A DNA stretch of 64,000 nucleotides. It comes from Leptobacterium flavescens (GTDB lineage Bacteria > Bacteroidota > Bacteroidia > Flavobacteriales > Flavobacteriaceae). Numbering within the stretch: position 1 is the first letter of the stretch; each line of letters starts with the position of its first letter. The notes under the pieces are model-generated. The model ran no database searches, had not been told where the DNA came from, and was given only the letters and a program-made list of their open reading frames with translations. Both the position numbers and the translations under genes were made by a program. Location: NCBI RefSeq assembly GCF_010671605.1, contig NZ_JAABOO010000001.1:1116001-1180000 (forward strand), given 5' to 3'. Positions 16,557 to 24,676 of the stretch are shown here, one piece after another.

Positions 16557-17969
16557 TTAATTCAATTTAAAAGTAACCGGAATAGAAAAGGGTACGGTCA
16601 CTGCTTTTCCGTCAAGCCTGCCCGGGGTCATTCTTGGCAACTTACTAAAGATATTGTATACTTCAGCCTCCAGTACTTCATGAGGACCTCTTAGCCTTAT
16701 ATCTCTGACATACCCGTCATCGCCTATGAAAAACAAAGCAGAAACTCTTCCATCGATACCCTGTTCCTGAGCTTCTTCCGGATATCTGAAATTCTCACGG
16801 ATATGCTCCTGTATCCTTTGAAGAAAACACGCTCTCTTGTCCTCAGCATCTTCACAGCCCGGGAATACAGGCACCTGATCAACGGCATGAAAGGAGACGT
16901 GTTCCTTCTCTTCCACAAGTCCATCCGGTTTCTTATAGCCAAAAACGGTAACCTCATCTTTAATTTCTTTTTCCTCTTCCAGCATCTCTTTAAGGATATT
17001 CTGAAGCCTGATCCGTTCTGAATCGCTCATATTTTCCTTGTTCTTAATTGCTGCTTCCAGTTGGAGGAGTCGTTGTTCGAGGCTCAACGCTTCCTGCTGA
17101 GTTTCGCTTAGCTGTTCTTCCTTTTCGCAGGAGGTATAGATCAGCATTCCCATTACCAGTGGAACCAATAGTAAATACTTTAATTTCCAAATTTTCTTTG
17201 ATCTCGATTTCTGTAACATGACTATTCTTTTTTTGATTAATGATGAATTAAAAAATTGATTAATAAATGATATTTTTTCTGTTTTAAAGACTTCCGAAAG
17301 CAATGCCTGGTACTGTTCCTTTTTATGGATTTTGACCACCCTGGAATCTGCAATAAATTCATGAAGTTCCGATATCCTGTTCTGGTAAACATAAATAAGC
17401 GGGTTAAACCAAAATACGATCCGTACAACCTCAAAGAACAACAGGTCCAGGGAGTGTTTTTCCCTGATGTGTACCAGTTCGTGTTCAATGATATGCCTGT
17501 GCTCTTTCTTTAAATGCTGATCTCCCAGGAAAATAGTCCTGAAAAAGGAAAAAGCGGCATTACTCTTTTGAATGATCACCTGGGAATACCCCACATAACT
17601 GGTAACATTATTTCTCTTTTTCAGTTTGTATAAAGCCAGGAGCTTATACGCAAACAAAACGGTACTAACAATACAACCTATTATGAGCATAATAAGCCAC
17701 CACGGGAGTTCGGATATGGCGGGAGCGATCTGTTCTTCCAGATTCCCGGAAGCATTCAGGATAATTTCGGGTAATACGTTTACGTACTCACTGGAAACCA
17801 CCCCTTTAAGGCTATCTATTTTTATAAAAGGAATTACAAACGATAACAATGGAGTTACCAGCAGGTAAAACCTGTTCCAGTTAAAAAAGGTCTCTTTCTT
17901 CAGGAAAAGATCGTAGATCAGAAGAAAAAACAGCTGAAAGCCTGTGAATTGAATAATAAAATGGATCAT
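16557..17969 (-). CDS. BlaR1-type M56 metallopeptidase with TonB C-terminal domain
   Basis: A 470-residue membrane protein. Helices at about 1-20, 35-50 and 88-115 precede the M56 zinc-protease domain with HELVH (H163, E164, H167). A further membrane helix lies at about 265-282. The periplasmic part contains a coiled-coil stretch and a TonB_C domain (about 375-470) with the PVFPGCED...C pattern. BlaR1 relatives sense an envelope signal and cleave the BlaI repressor; here no beta-lactamase or penicillin-binding sensor domain is present, so the signal is unknown. The gene overlaps blaI by 4 nt. Confidence 0.9.
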   Translation of the reverse strand: MIHFIIQFTGFQLFFLLIYDLFLKKETFFNWNRFYLLVTPLLSFVIPFIKIDSLKGVVSSEYVNVLPEIILNASGNLEEQIAPAISELPWWLIMLIIGCIVSTVLFAYKLLALYKLKKRNNVTSYVGYSQVIIQKSNAAFSFFRTIFLGDQHLKKEHRHIIEHELVHIREKHSLDLLFFEVVRIVFWFNPLIYVYQNRISELHEFIADSRVVKIHKKEQYQALLSEVFKTEKISFINQFFNSSLIKKRIVMLQKSRSKKIWKLKYLLLVPLVMGMLIYTSCEKEEQLSETQQEALSLEQRLLQLEAAIKNKENMSDSERIRLQNILKEMLEEEKEIKDEVTVFGYKKPDGLVEEKEHVSFHAVDQVPVFPGCEDAEDKRACFLQRIQEHIRENFRYPEEAQEQGIDGRVSALFFIGDDGYVRDIRLRGPHEVLEAEVYNIFSKLPRMTPGRLDGKAVTVPFSIPVTFKLN

Positions 17970-18340
17970 TGCTTATCTTCTTTTTGGTCCTTGTTAATTT
18001 CATTCAAAACATCCTCCAATTCGGAGAGATTAATGTCATTTTTCTTCATAAAAAAGGAAACCATACTCTTAAATGAACCCTGAAAATATCCGTCTACCAG
18101 TTTGTTGATCGACTGGTTACTGTATTCCGTTTTCTTTACCAGCGGATAGTACAAATAGCCCTTCCCTTCTTTTTCATGTGCCACAAATCCTTTGCTTTCG
18201 AGGATCCTTACAATGGTGGAGATCGTATTATAGGCCGGTTTAGGTTCCGGCAGTTCGTTTATTAACGCTGCAACATTGGCTTTTTCAAGCTTCCATAATA
18301 ATTGCATTACCTCTTCTTCTGCTTTTGTTAATTGCTTCAT
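17966..18340 (-). CDS. BlaI/MecI/CopY-family transcriptional repressor
   Basis: A 124-residue winged-helix repressor of the penicillinase-repressor family: LTKAEEEVMQLLW at the start, the recognition helix region YNTISTIVRILESKGF, the wing GKGYLYYPL and a C-terminal dimerisation region. The start at 18340 is preferred over a longer non-ATG frame to 18373 because the family begins with this LTKAE segment and the extension would run through the operator. It overlaps the BlaR1-like gene by 4 nt and lies just downstream of three operator dyads, so autoregulation relieved by BlaR1 cleavage is expected. Confidence 0.92.
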   Translation of the reverse strand: MKQLTKAEEEVMQLLWKLEKANVAALINELPEPKPAYNTISTIVRILESKGFVAHEKEGKGYLYYPLVKKTEYSNQSINKLVDGYFQGSFKSMVSFFMKKNDINLSELEDVLNEINKDQKEDKQ

Positions 18341-18346
18341 TTTTAG

Positions 18347-18411
18347 AACTAAATTATTAGTTGAACAACACAAATATAACTAAATATTTAGTTTAAACTA
18401 ATTTTTTAGTT
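18347..18411. promoter_or_regulatory. Three BlaI-type operator dyads
   Basis: Three copies of AACTAA-N4-TTAGTT occur at 18347-18362, 18378-18393 and 18396-18411. The second is a perfect 16-bp palindrome, AACTAAATATTTAGTT, and the last two are joined through a perfect TTAGTTTAAACTAA palindrome. BlaI/MecI operators have the same layout of short dyads with a small spacer, some in pairs. They occupy the gap between the divergent blaI-like gene and the DUF456 gene, so both directions may be controlled. Confidence 0.8.
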
Positions 18412-18460
18412 AAAAAATTTGTAACAAAGTTTATTTAACTTCGTCACATAAGAAAAAAAT

Positions 18461-18970
18461 ATGGATATACTTCTTCTGTTTTTTGGGTTGTTATTTATTT
18501 GCTTAGGTATTCTCGGAAGCTTTCTTCCGGTACTCCCGGGCCCTCCGATGAGCTGGCTGGGTCTTCTGATGATACACCTTACCAAATCCATCCCGATGAA
18601 CTGGTGGTTTTTGGGAATTACCCTGGCCATTGCCATTATTATATCCGTATTGGATTATATAATCCCTGCCATAGGGACCAAAAAATTCGGTGGAAGCAGA
18701 GCGGGAGTAGTAGGCACAATGGTCGGATTAATAGTCGGTATCATCTTTTTCCCGCCTCTAGGTATCATAATCGGTCCTTTTGTCGGGGCCCTTATCGGAG
18801 AGATGAGCAATCAGGCCGATTCCAAAAAGGCCTTAAAAGCCGCTTTCGGTTCTTTTCTGGGTTTTGTTACCGGAACCCTTTTAAAGTTTATCGTTGCTAT
18901 AATCTATGCCGGGCTCTTTGTTATGAAAATATGGGAGTACAAAGGAGAACTGTTCGATTTCGGCTTCTGA
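18461..18970 (+). CDS. DUF456 membrane protein
   Basis: A 169-residue protein of the DUF456 family with about five hydrophobic segments and the glycine-rich signature regions GSFLPVLPGPPMSWLGLL, GTKKFGGSRAGV.GT and GPFVGALIGE. Members are small inner-membrane proteins of unknown function, with glycine zippers. It starts 50 bp from the last BlaI-type dyad and is convergent with the S37 peptidase gene, whose stop begins at the next base. Confidence 0.9.
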   Translation: MDILLLFFGLLFICLGILGSFLPVLPGPPMSWLGLLMIHLTKSIPMNWWFLGITLAIAIIISVLDYIIPAIGTKKFGGSRAGVVGTMVGLIVGIIFFPPLGIIIGPFVGALIGEMSNQADSKKALKAAFGSFLGFVTGTLLKFIVAIIYAGLFVMKIWEYKGELFDFGF

Positions 18971-20305
18971 TCATTCTTCCTCCGCATAAAGAGGATTAAG
19001 TGTAATATCCTCTCCCATCCATTCCTTTAATTTTGCATAGATCTTTTCCTGATCTTCCTTAGAAAAATGTCGTATACGCGTGCCGTGATGTCCTTTTTTC
19101 AATACCATTTTCAATGCATCTACTTCCGGTTTGGGTGATGGTGCACACGCACCCCAGGTATCGTATTCTCCGTAGATATAGAGTATTTTATCTCCTTTGG
19201 TCTCGGCATAATCCCTTACTCTTTTTATATATTCGGGATCATAACTAAGATCGGTATTCTTAGGTGCAAACCTGCTGTTGGTGGGGTCTTTAACGATCTG
19301 CAAGAGGTCTTCAACAGGGCTCATATCAAATCCGTAATAACCCAATTCTACCATATGCTGATAAAAAGAAGGTAAGAGATCGTGATATACCTTATCACTG
19401 TAAAAACTTATCCCCACTATTTTATTGACATAATCGAAAATTTCTTTAGAGTTGGCGTTCTCATCCGGGATTTCTTCACAGTTCCCACCCCACTGCCAGA
19501 AAGAAAAGGAGAATTCCAATGCTGCGTATTCCAGAGCCTCAGCAACCGGTACCTGTGTGAATTTCATTTCCTTTTCGGTTGCATGAGTTTCTATTTCACC
19601 TATTAGTTCTTCTCTGTTTTCCAGGAGTCTGCGTTGAAAATTTTTTATTTTTTCCCTGCAGGCTTCCTCTCCAACACTGTTAATATGTTCTGTTGTTCTG
19701 GGATCCTCCTGAGTATTGATAAGTGGTGCCACATAAGGAACGGCTACATCTATATCTTCCGGGTATTTGGATTTATAGATGAGTACTGTTTCCCCTCCTT
19801 TGCTGATACCGGTAGATACCCAGGGCCCTTTATATATCTTCTTTAATTTTTCTACAAGCTGATGATAATCTTCAATTGCCTGGTCATTCTTCAGGTATTC
19901 CCACGGAACCGGTTCCGGTCTTGATTTTCCGTAAAAACGGTATTCTACCATCACCTGATTGGCATCCAGAAGCCTGCTCAACTCATAAGTGCGTGGCCTT
20001 GCTCCATAGCCTTCGGTTACCAGGATAACCGGTTTTTCAATATCGAAATGCGACAGATACACATAGTGTTCAAAAGTACCTGCGGAAGGGTTATTATGAT
20101 CTAAGGGTTCTTTAAGTACAAGTTGAAAAGATTCTTTAAAGTGATCTTTATTCTCAATACTGCTGATCTCGGCATCCGGAAACAGGGTCTCCAATGCCTG
20201 CTGAATATTTTCGGTTGCAATCTCCTGAACAGAAGTTTGCTGCTTGCAACTATTGAAAATCAGTAGAAAAACAAGGTAGAAGCCAAAGCTTTTTAATAAT
20301 CTCAT
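18971..20305 (-). CDS. S37-family (PS-10-like) serine peptidase lipoprotein
   Basis: A 444-residue protein with a signal peptide and lipobox IFNSC (Cys20). The mature region resembles PS-10/S37 tripeptidyl peptidases, alpha/beta hydrolases related to the S28 prolyl peptidases. The oxyanion-side motif EYRFYGKSRPEP and the nucleophile elbow GISKGGET (catalytic Ser) are clear. Asp and His of the triad are probably in YGEYDTW and KKGHHGTR near the end. It likely releases short peptides from N-termini in the periplasm or at the cell surface. A peptide-uptake link to the downstream collagen-type genes is possible but it is transcribed the other way. Confidence 0.85.
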   Translation of the reverse strand: MRLLKSFGFYLVFLLIFNSCKQQTSVQEIATENIQQALETLFPDAEISSIENKDHFKESFQLVLKEPLDHNNPSAGTFEHYVYLSHFDIEKPVILVTEGYGARPRTYELSRLLDANQVMVEYRFYGKSRPEPVPWEYLKNDQAIEDYHQLVEKLKKIYKGPWVSTGISKGGETVLIYKSKYPEDIDVAVPYVAPLINTQEDPRTTEHINSVGEEACREKIKNFQRRLLENREELIGEIETHATEKEMKFTQVPVAEALEYAALEFSFSFWQWGGNCEEIPDENANSKEIFDYVNKIVGISFYSDKVYHDLLPSFYQHMVELGYYGFDMSPVEDLLQIVKDPTNSRFAPKNTDLSYDPEYIKRVRDYAETKGDKILYIYGEYDTWGACAPSPKPEVDALKMVLKKGHHGTRIRHFSKEDQEKIYAKLKEWMGEDITLNPLYAEEE

Positions 20306-20443
20306 CTTGTATTTTTATGCCGGTACCTATCGCTCTTTTGAAAACCTACCGGACGGGTTTTTAATTTTTTAAAGTTATGGAATGGCCCAGGAGCAAATTA
20401 ATATTATCTTATCATTTATACATCAAATGTTACCCCTTTAAAT

Positions 20444-20481
20444 TTTGTTTTTAACAAAAACTAGATAAAAAAGTATCTTTA
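20444..20481 (+). promoter_or_regulatory. Weak Bacteroidetes-type promoter of the 20.5-34.1 kb operon
   Basis: TATCTTTA (20474-20481) differs at one base from the TANNTTTG -7 box and ends 19 nt before the first ATG. A TTTG at 20444-20447 could be the -33 box, but the 26-nt spacer is longer than usual. No other promoter-like sequence was seen in the 195-bp gap to the divergent S37 gene. Confidence 0.35.
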
Positions 20482-20500
20482 CAGGAAAGCTTTTAGTAAA

Positions 20501-21481
20501 ATGAATATTCCTTATATCGATACCAATTTCATCGAAAATAACACGGATTTCGGCAAATTGGTGAACGATCTGAAGCGGGCTTTTGTAAATCCCGATCTGA
20601 TCGTTCCCATGAGGCATCATCACGATTTTCCCAATCCGGAAGAAAACAAGGATTCTACTTTGCTTCTTATGCCGGCCTGGAATCCGGGCAGGGAAGCCGG
20701 AGTAAAGATCGTGACCGTGAGTCCTAATAACGGGAAATTCGACCTCCCTTCCATTCAGGGTACCTATATTTACCTGGATGCTCATAAAGGAGGTATTAAA
20801 GCAATTCTGGAAGCAAAGGCGCTCACTGCCAAAAGAACGGCAGCCGCTTCGGCACTTGCATCTTCCTTTCTTTCCAGGAAAAATGCATCCTCTCTTTTGA
20901 TGATAGGAACCGGAGCCTTATCAGCAAATCTTATAAAAGCCCATGCCAGCGTAAGACCCATTAAAAATGTCTTTGTCTGGGGAAGGAATCCTGAAAAATC
21001 GCTTGCAATTTGCGATGCGTTTTCAGGAGATGACCTTACCGTTCAAAGTGTAAGGGATATCGAAGAAGTTATTTCTGAAGTCGATATAATTTCCTGCGCT
21101 ACCCTTAGCCAGGATCCTCTGGTTTTTGGAAAGTTCCTGAAACAGGGGCAACATATCGATCTGGTGGGGGCATATAAGAAGAATATGCGGGAAGCTGATG
21201 ACGAGACCATACGCAAAAGCAGTATCTTTTTAGATACTTACCAGGGAGGACTCAAAGAAAGCGGGGACATCGTAATCCCGTTGGAGAAAGGAATTATAGA
21301 TAGATCCCATATCAAGGCAGATCTGTTCGAATTGTGTTCAGAAGTAAAGTCGGGACGTACCTACGATTCGGAAATTACCCTTTTTAAATCGGTGGGGCAC
21401 GCACTGGAAGACCTTGCGGCAGCTACCTACTATTACGAACAGTTCAAATCCGAACAAAAGCAATTAACTCAAATATCTTAA
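20501..21481 (+). CDS. Ornithine cyclodeaminase/mu-crystallin family protein, probable pyrroline-2-carboxylate reductase
   Basis: A 326-residue member of the OCD/mu-crystallin family. The active-site lysine and arginine lie in EAKALTAKRTAA and the NAD(P)-binding Rossmann motif is MIGTGALSANL, followed by the VWGRNPEKS second strand. Family members include ornithine cyclodeaminase, ketimine reductase and the delta1-pyrroline-2-carboxylate reductase of hydroxyproline users. The gene directly after it (4 nt) is a trans-3-hydroxyproline dehydratase, whose product is pyrroline-2-carboxylate, so reduction to L-proline is the best functional assignment. It is the first gene of the long plus-strand operon. 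Confidence 0.85.
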   Translation: MNIPYIDTNFIENNTDFGKLVNDLKRAFVNPDLIVPMRHHHDFPNPEENKDSTLLLMPAWNPGREAGVKIVTVSPNNGKFDLPSIQGTYIYLDAHKGGIKAILEAKALTAKRTAAASALASSFLSRKNASSLLMIGTGALSANLIKAHASVRPIKNVFVWGRNPEKSLAICDAFSGDDLTVQSVRDIEEVISEVDIISCATLSQDPLVFGKFLKQGQHIDLVGAYKKNMREADDETIRKSSIFLDTYQGGLKESGDIVIPLEKGIIDRSHIKADLFELCSEVKSGRTYDSEITLFKSVGHALEDLAAATYYYEQFKSEQKQLTQIS

Positions 21482-21485
21482 TAAA

Positions 21486-22550
21486 TTGAAAAGCACTTAT
21501 CAAAATATCCTTAATAAGACCGAATTTAATCCACCCTCAGACTGGTTGCAGATCAAAACCATCGATATGCATACCGGAGGAGAGCCTTTAAGGGTTATAA
21601 TAAGCGGATTTCCCGAACTAAAAGGAAACTCCGTCCTGGAATACAGGAGATATTGTAAAGATAATTACGATCATTTACGCACAGCTCTTATGTTTGAGCC
21701 CCGGGGTCATGCCGATATGTACGGTTGTATCCTGCTTCCTCCCAATGACGAGGAAGGAGATTTCGGGATTATCTTTCTTCACAACGAAGGTTACAGCACT
21801 ATGTGCGGGCACGCAATCATTGCCATCTCTACCCTCGCAGCCGAAATGAAATGGATCGATATAAAAGAAGGGGATAACGAACTTAAGATCGATGCTCCCT
21901 GCGGAAGGATCATATCCTATGTAAATATATCCGGTGGAAAGGTAAATGGAGTGCGTTTTCACTGTGTTCCTTCCTTTGTAGTAGGACTGGACCGTACGGT
22001 TGATGTGGAAGGCCTCGGAAAAGTAGAATACGACCTGGCATACGGAGGTGCATTTTATGCTTATGTGGATATGAATAAACACAATTTCGACTTCGACCTC
22101 AGTCCGGAAAGTAACCGTGCCCTGATACAAAAAGGAATGGATATTAAGAGAGCGGTTATGGAAAAAGACAAAGAGATCCTCCACCCTTTTGAAGAAGATC
22201 TGAGCTTTCTATACGGTACAATTTTTACCGGTGACAGCCTTCACGAGGGGATCGACAGCAGGAATGTCTGCATTTTTGCCGAAGGCGAAGTGGACCGTTC
22301 ACCAACAGGTTCCGGAGTATCGGGGAGAGTAGCTATCCACAGAGCAAGGAAAGAACTCGATTACGGGCAGCATATGAAGATTGAAAGTATAACAGATAGT
22401 GTTTTTAAATGCTCTATGATTGCTGAAGAAGATTACGGACCGTTTAAAGCGGTTATCCCGGAGGTGGAAGGTACAGCCCATATTACGGGGATGCAAACCT
22501 TTGTGATCGATCCGGAAGACCCAATGAAAAACGGTTTTATCCTGAGATAA
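21486..22550 (+). CDS. trans-3-hydroxy-L-proline dehydratase (proline racemase family)
   Basis: A 354-residue proline-racemase-fold protein. The first catalytic Cys is intact (C107 in MCGHAIIA), but the second is replaced by Thr (T274 in SPTGSG). The Cys/Thr pair is the hallmark of trans-3-hydroxy-L-proline dehydratases such as human L3HYPDH, while Cys/Cys enzymes racemise or epimerise. The product is delta1-pyrroline-2-carboxylate. The start is TTG at 21486; no ATG occurs before IDMHTGGEPLR, which belongs to the family core. The other family member in this window, at 44152-45153, keeps both Cys, so the two proteins have different roles. Confidence 0.9.
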   Translation: MKSTYQNILNKTEFNPPSDWLQIKTIDMHTGGEPLRVIISGFPELKGNSVLEYRRYCKDNYDHLRTALMFEPRGHADMYGCILLPPNDEEGDFGIIFLHNEGYSTMCGHAIIAISTLAAEMKWIDIKEGDNELKIDAPCGRIISYVNISGGKVNGVRFHCVPSFVVGLDRTVDVEGLGKVEYDLAYGGAFYAYVDMNKHNFDFDLSPESNRALIQKGMDIKRAVMEKDKEILHPFEEDLSFLYGTIFTGDSLHEGIDSRNVCIFAEGEVDRSPTGSGVSGRVAIHRARKELDYGQHMKIESITDSVFKCSMIAEEDYGPFKAVIPEVEGTAHITGMQTFVIDPEDPMKNGFILR

Positions 22551-22588
22551 TAAAATTACGCTGACTATTAATAACAAACCTTAAGCAG

Positions 22589-24616
22589 ATGTACAAACAG
22601 TATTTTTTATCCATCCTGAGCTTTTTTGTGGTTTTGACGGCCTGCAAAACAGAAAAGGAAGAACAGTTTCCGGAGCCCGAACCGGATGTCCTGAGCCTAA
22701 GCCGGAATATCCTGGATTACAAGGGTACTCCCGCACATACTAAAGATAAAAATATGCTGATGTACTCCGATCAGGGCGCCTGGTTTGCTTATAGTCTTCC
22801 GGACAGCATTGCTTCTTACGGAGGTTTTTCCGGTCCTTTTTTATTGACCCAGCAAAACGGGGTTTGGATCAATCCGTCATTGTCAAAGCTAAAATTAAGC
22901 GGATATGACAACAAGGAGCTTATGGACTGGGAAAAGGACCTTGTCGAACAAAACAGCTATAACAGTCACTTAGAACAATTATATCAGAATGAGAATTTAA
23001 AGGTTAAACAGCAACTTGTCTTTTTATCAGGGAATACCAGCCTGCAAAGGATCAGTGTCAACAACCTTTCTCAGGAGAATATTGAAGTACATTCCGGTTT
23101 TCAGGGGCAGTTATTCGATATAGGAATAAAAATTTCTAAAGAAGGGAATTTCCTGAAACTCACCTCTTCGGAAAGTCAGGCCATCGGTTATGTTCAGTTT
23201 GTAAAGGAAAACTCCTTAATTCATCTGATGGACGACACCCATTATACGGTTCAGAATACTACATTTTCCTTAGAACCCGGTCAGACCAGGGAGTTTCTTA
23301 TCTCACAGTCATTTATTTTTCCGGAGTATTCCTGGGAAGAGGAGCAACAAAAAATTGCCAAAGCAGATTTCGATTCTATCCTGCAAAGCAGAAAAAAAGA
23401 AAAACAGGATCAGTTACTGAATCTGGTTAAACAGAAGAATCCGGTTTATAATGATACTACCTATACTGAGGTACTGATAAAGTCGAATCTAACGCTGCAA
23501 AACAACTGGAGGGTCCCAGCAGGAGAAATTAAATACGAAGGACTCTTCCCCAGTTATCATTACCGCTGGTTTAACGGTTTCTGGTCATGGGACAGCTGGA
23601 AACACGCTGTTGGCCTGGCTCTGTACAATACAGACCTGGCAAAAAACCAGGTAAAGCTGATGTTCGAATTCCAGAATGAAGATGGTTTTGTAGCCGATGT
23701 GGTATATCGGGATACAACCATAGAATCTCATAACTACAGAGACACCAAACCTCCGCTTTCGGCATGGGCCGTACAAAAGATCTACGAAAAAGATAACGAT
23801 ATTGAATTTGTAAAGTATATGTATCCTCGTCTGAAGAAATACCATCAATGGTGGTATAACAAAAGAGATCACGATCAGGACGGAATGTGCGAATACGGTT
23901 CAACAGACGGTTCCCTGATCGCTGCAAAGTGGGAAAGCGGGATGGATAATGCCGTTCGCTTTGACGATTCGAAGATCCTTAAAAACGAAGAAGGTGCTTA
24001 TTCCCTGGATCAGGAAAGCGTAGACCTGAATTCCTATTTGTATGCAGAAAAGAACTTCCTCGCATCCCTGGCCGATGCGCTTGGAAAAAACGAAGAGGCC
24101 GAAAACTACAGAACAGAGGCCGAAAAGCTGAAACTCAGAATACAGGAGCAGTTTTACGACCCGGAAACGGGCTGGTTCTACGATACCAACCTGGAAGGAG
24201 ATCAGCAGATAAAGATCATGGGATCTGAAGGATGGACAGCGCTCTGGGCGAAAGCTGCAACGCAGGCTCAGGCCGAAGCCGTAAAAAACAATATGATGAA
24301 CCCTTCCACTTTCTATACCCGGGTTCCTTTTCAGACCATGACGGCAGATCACCCAAAATTCAACCCTCTTAAGGGTTACTGGAGAGGGCCGAATTGGCTG
24401 GACCAGGCATATTTCGGGGTCAGAGGCCTTAAGAATTACGGTTTTGATAATGAGGCGGAAAAAGCAGCTAAACAGATCATTAAAGGTGCAGAAGGCATTT
24501 TAGGAAAAGGATCCCCTATCCGGGAAAATTACCATCCCATAAACGGGCAAGGTCTTAATGCAAAGAATTTTAGCTGGAGTGCCGCCCATTTAATGATGTT
24601 GTTGACAGATAAATAA
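22589..24616 (+). CDS. GH63-family alpha-glucosidase lipoprotein
   Basis: A 675-residue lipoprotein (lipobox LTAC, Cys19) with an N-terminal beta-sandwich (about 40-260) and a C-terminal (alpha/alpha)6 barrel (about 285-675). The barrel carries FWSWDSWKH, the GMCEYGSTDGS segment and KWESGMDNAVRFD, typical of GH63 and its clan. The characterised GH63 eukaryotic enzyme cuts alpha-1,2-linked glucose, and E. coli YgjK, as I recall, prefers Glc(alpha1-2)Gal. That disaccharide is exactly the one on collagen hydroxylysine, and the adjacent genes encode a hydroxylysine-type kinase/lyase and a beta-galactosidase. Specificity is inferred; mannosylglycerate hydrolase activity is an alternative. Confidence 0.85.
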   Translation: MYKQYFLSILSFFVVLTACKTEKEEQFPEPEPDVLSLSRNILDYKGTPAHTKDKNMLMYSDQGAWFAYSLPDSIASYGGFSGPFLLTQQNGVWINPSLSKLKLSGYDNKELMDWEKDLVEQNSYNSHLEQLYQNENLKVKQQLVFLSGNTSLQRISVNNLSQENIEVHSGFQGQLFDIGIKISKEGNFLKLTSSESQAIGYVQFVKENSLIHLMDDTHYTVQNTTFSLEPGQTREFLISQSFIFPEYSWEEEQQKIAKADFDSILQSRKKEKQDQLLNLVKQKNPVYNDTTYTEVLIKSNLTLQNNWRVPAGEIKYEGLFPSYHYRWFNGFWSWDSWKHAVGLALYNTDLAKNQVKLMFEFQNEDGFVADVVYRDTTIESHNYRDTKPPLSAWAVQKIYEKDNDIEFVKYMYPRLKKYHQWWYNKRDHDQDGMCEYGSTDGSLIAAKWESGMDNAVRFDDSKILKNEEGAYSLDQESVDLNSYLYAEKNFLASLADALGKNEEAENYRTEAEKLKLRIQEQFYDPETGWFYDTNLEGDQQIKIMGSEGWTALWAKAATQAQAEAVKNNMMNPSTFYTRVPFQTMTADHPKFNPLKGYWRGPNWLDQAYFGVRGLKNYGFDNEAEKAAKQIIKGAEGILGKGSPIRENYHPINGQGLNAKNFSWSAAHLMMLLTDK

Positions 24617-24676
24617 ACTTTACACTGTCAATTCACTTATTTGATTTAGCTTTATGGTGATTGAAAGAATACGCAA

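Noticed and set aside
18499-18999. 166-residue frame overlapping the DUF456 gene
   Set aside because: Shifted frame on the same strand; the DUF456 frame has recognisable motifs and membrane helices, while this one is rich in R, H and Y without a pattern.
21675-22184. 169-residue minus-strand frame
   Set aside because: Antisense to the 3-hydroxyproline dehydratase; no domain or start context.
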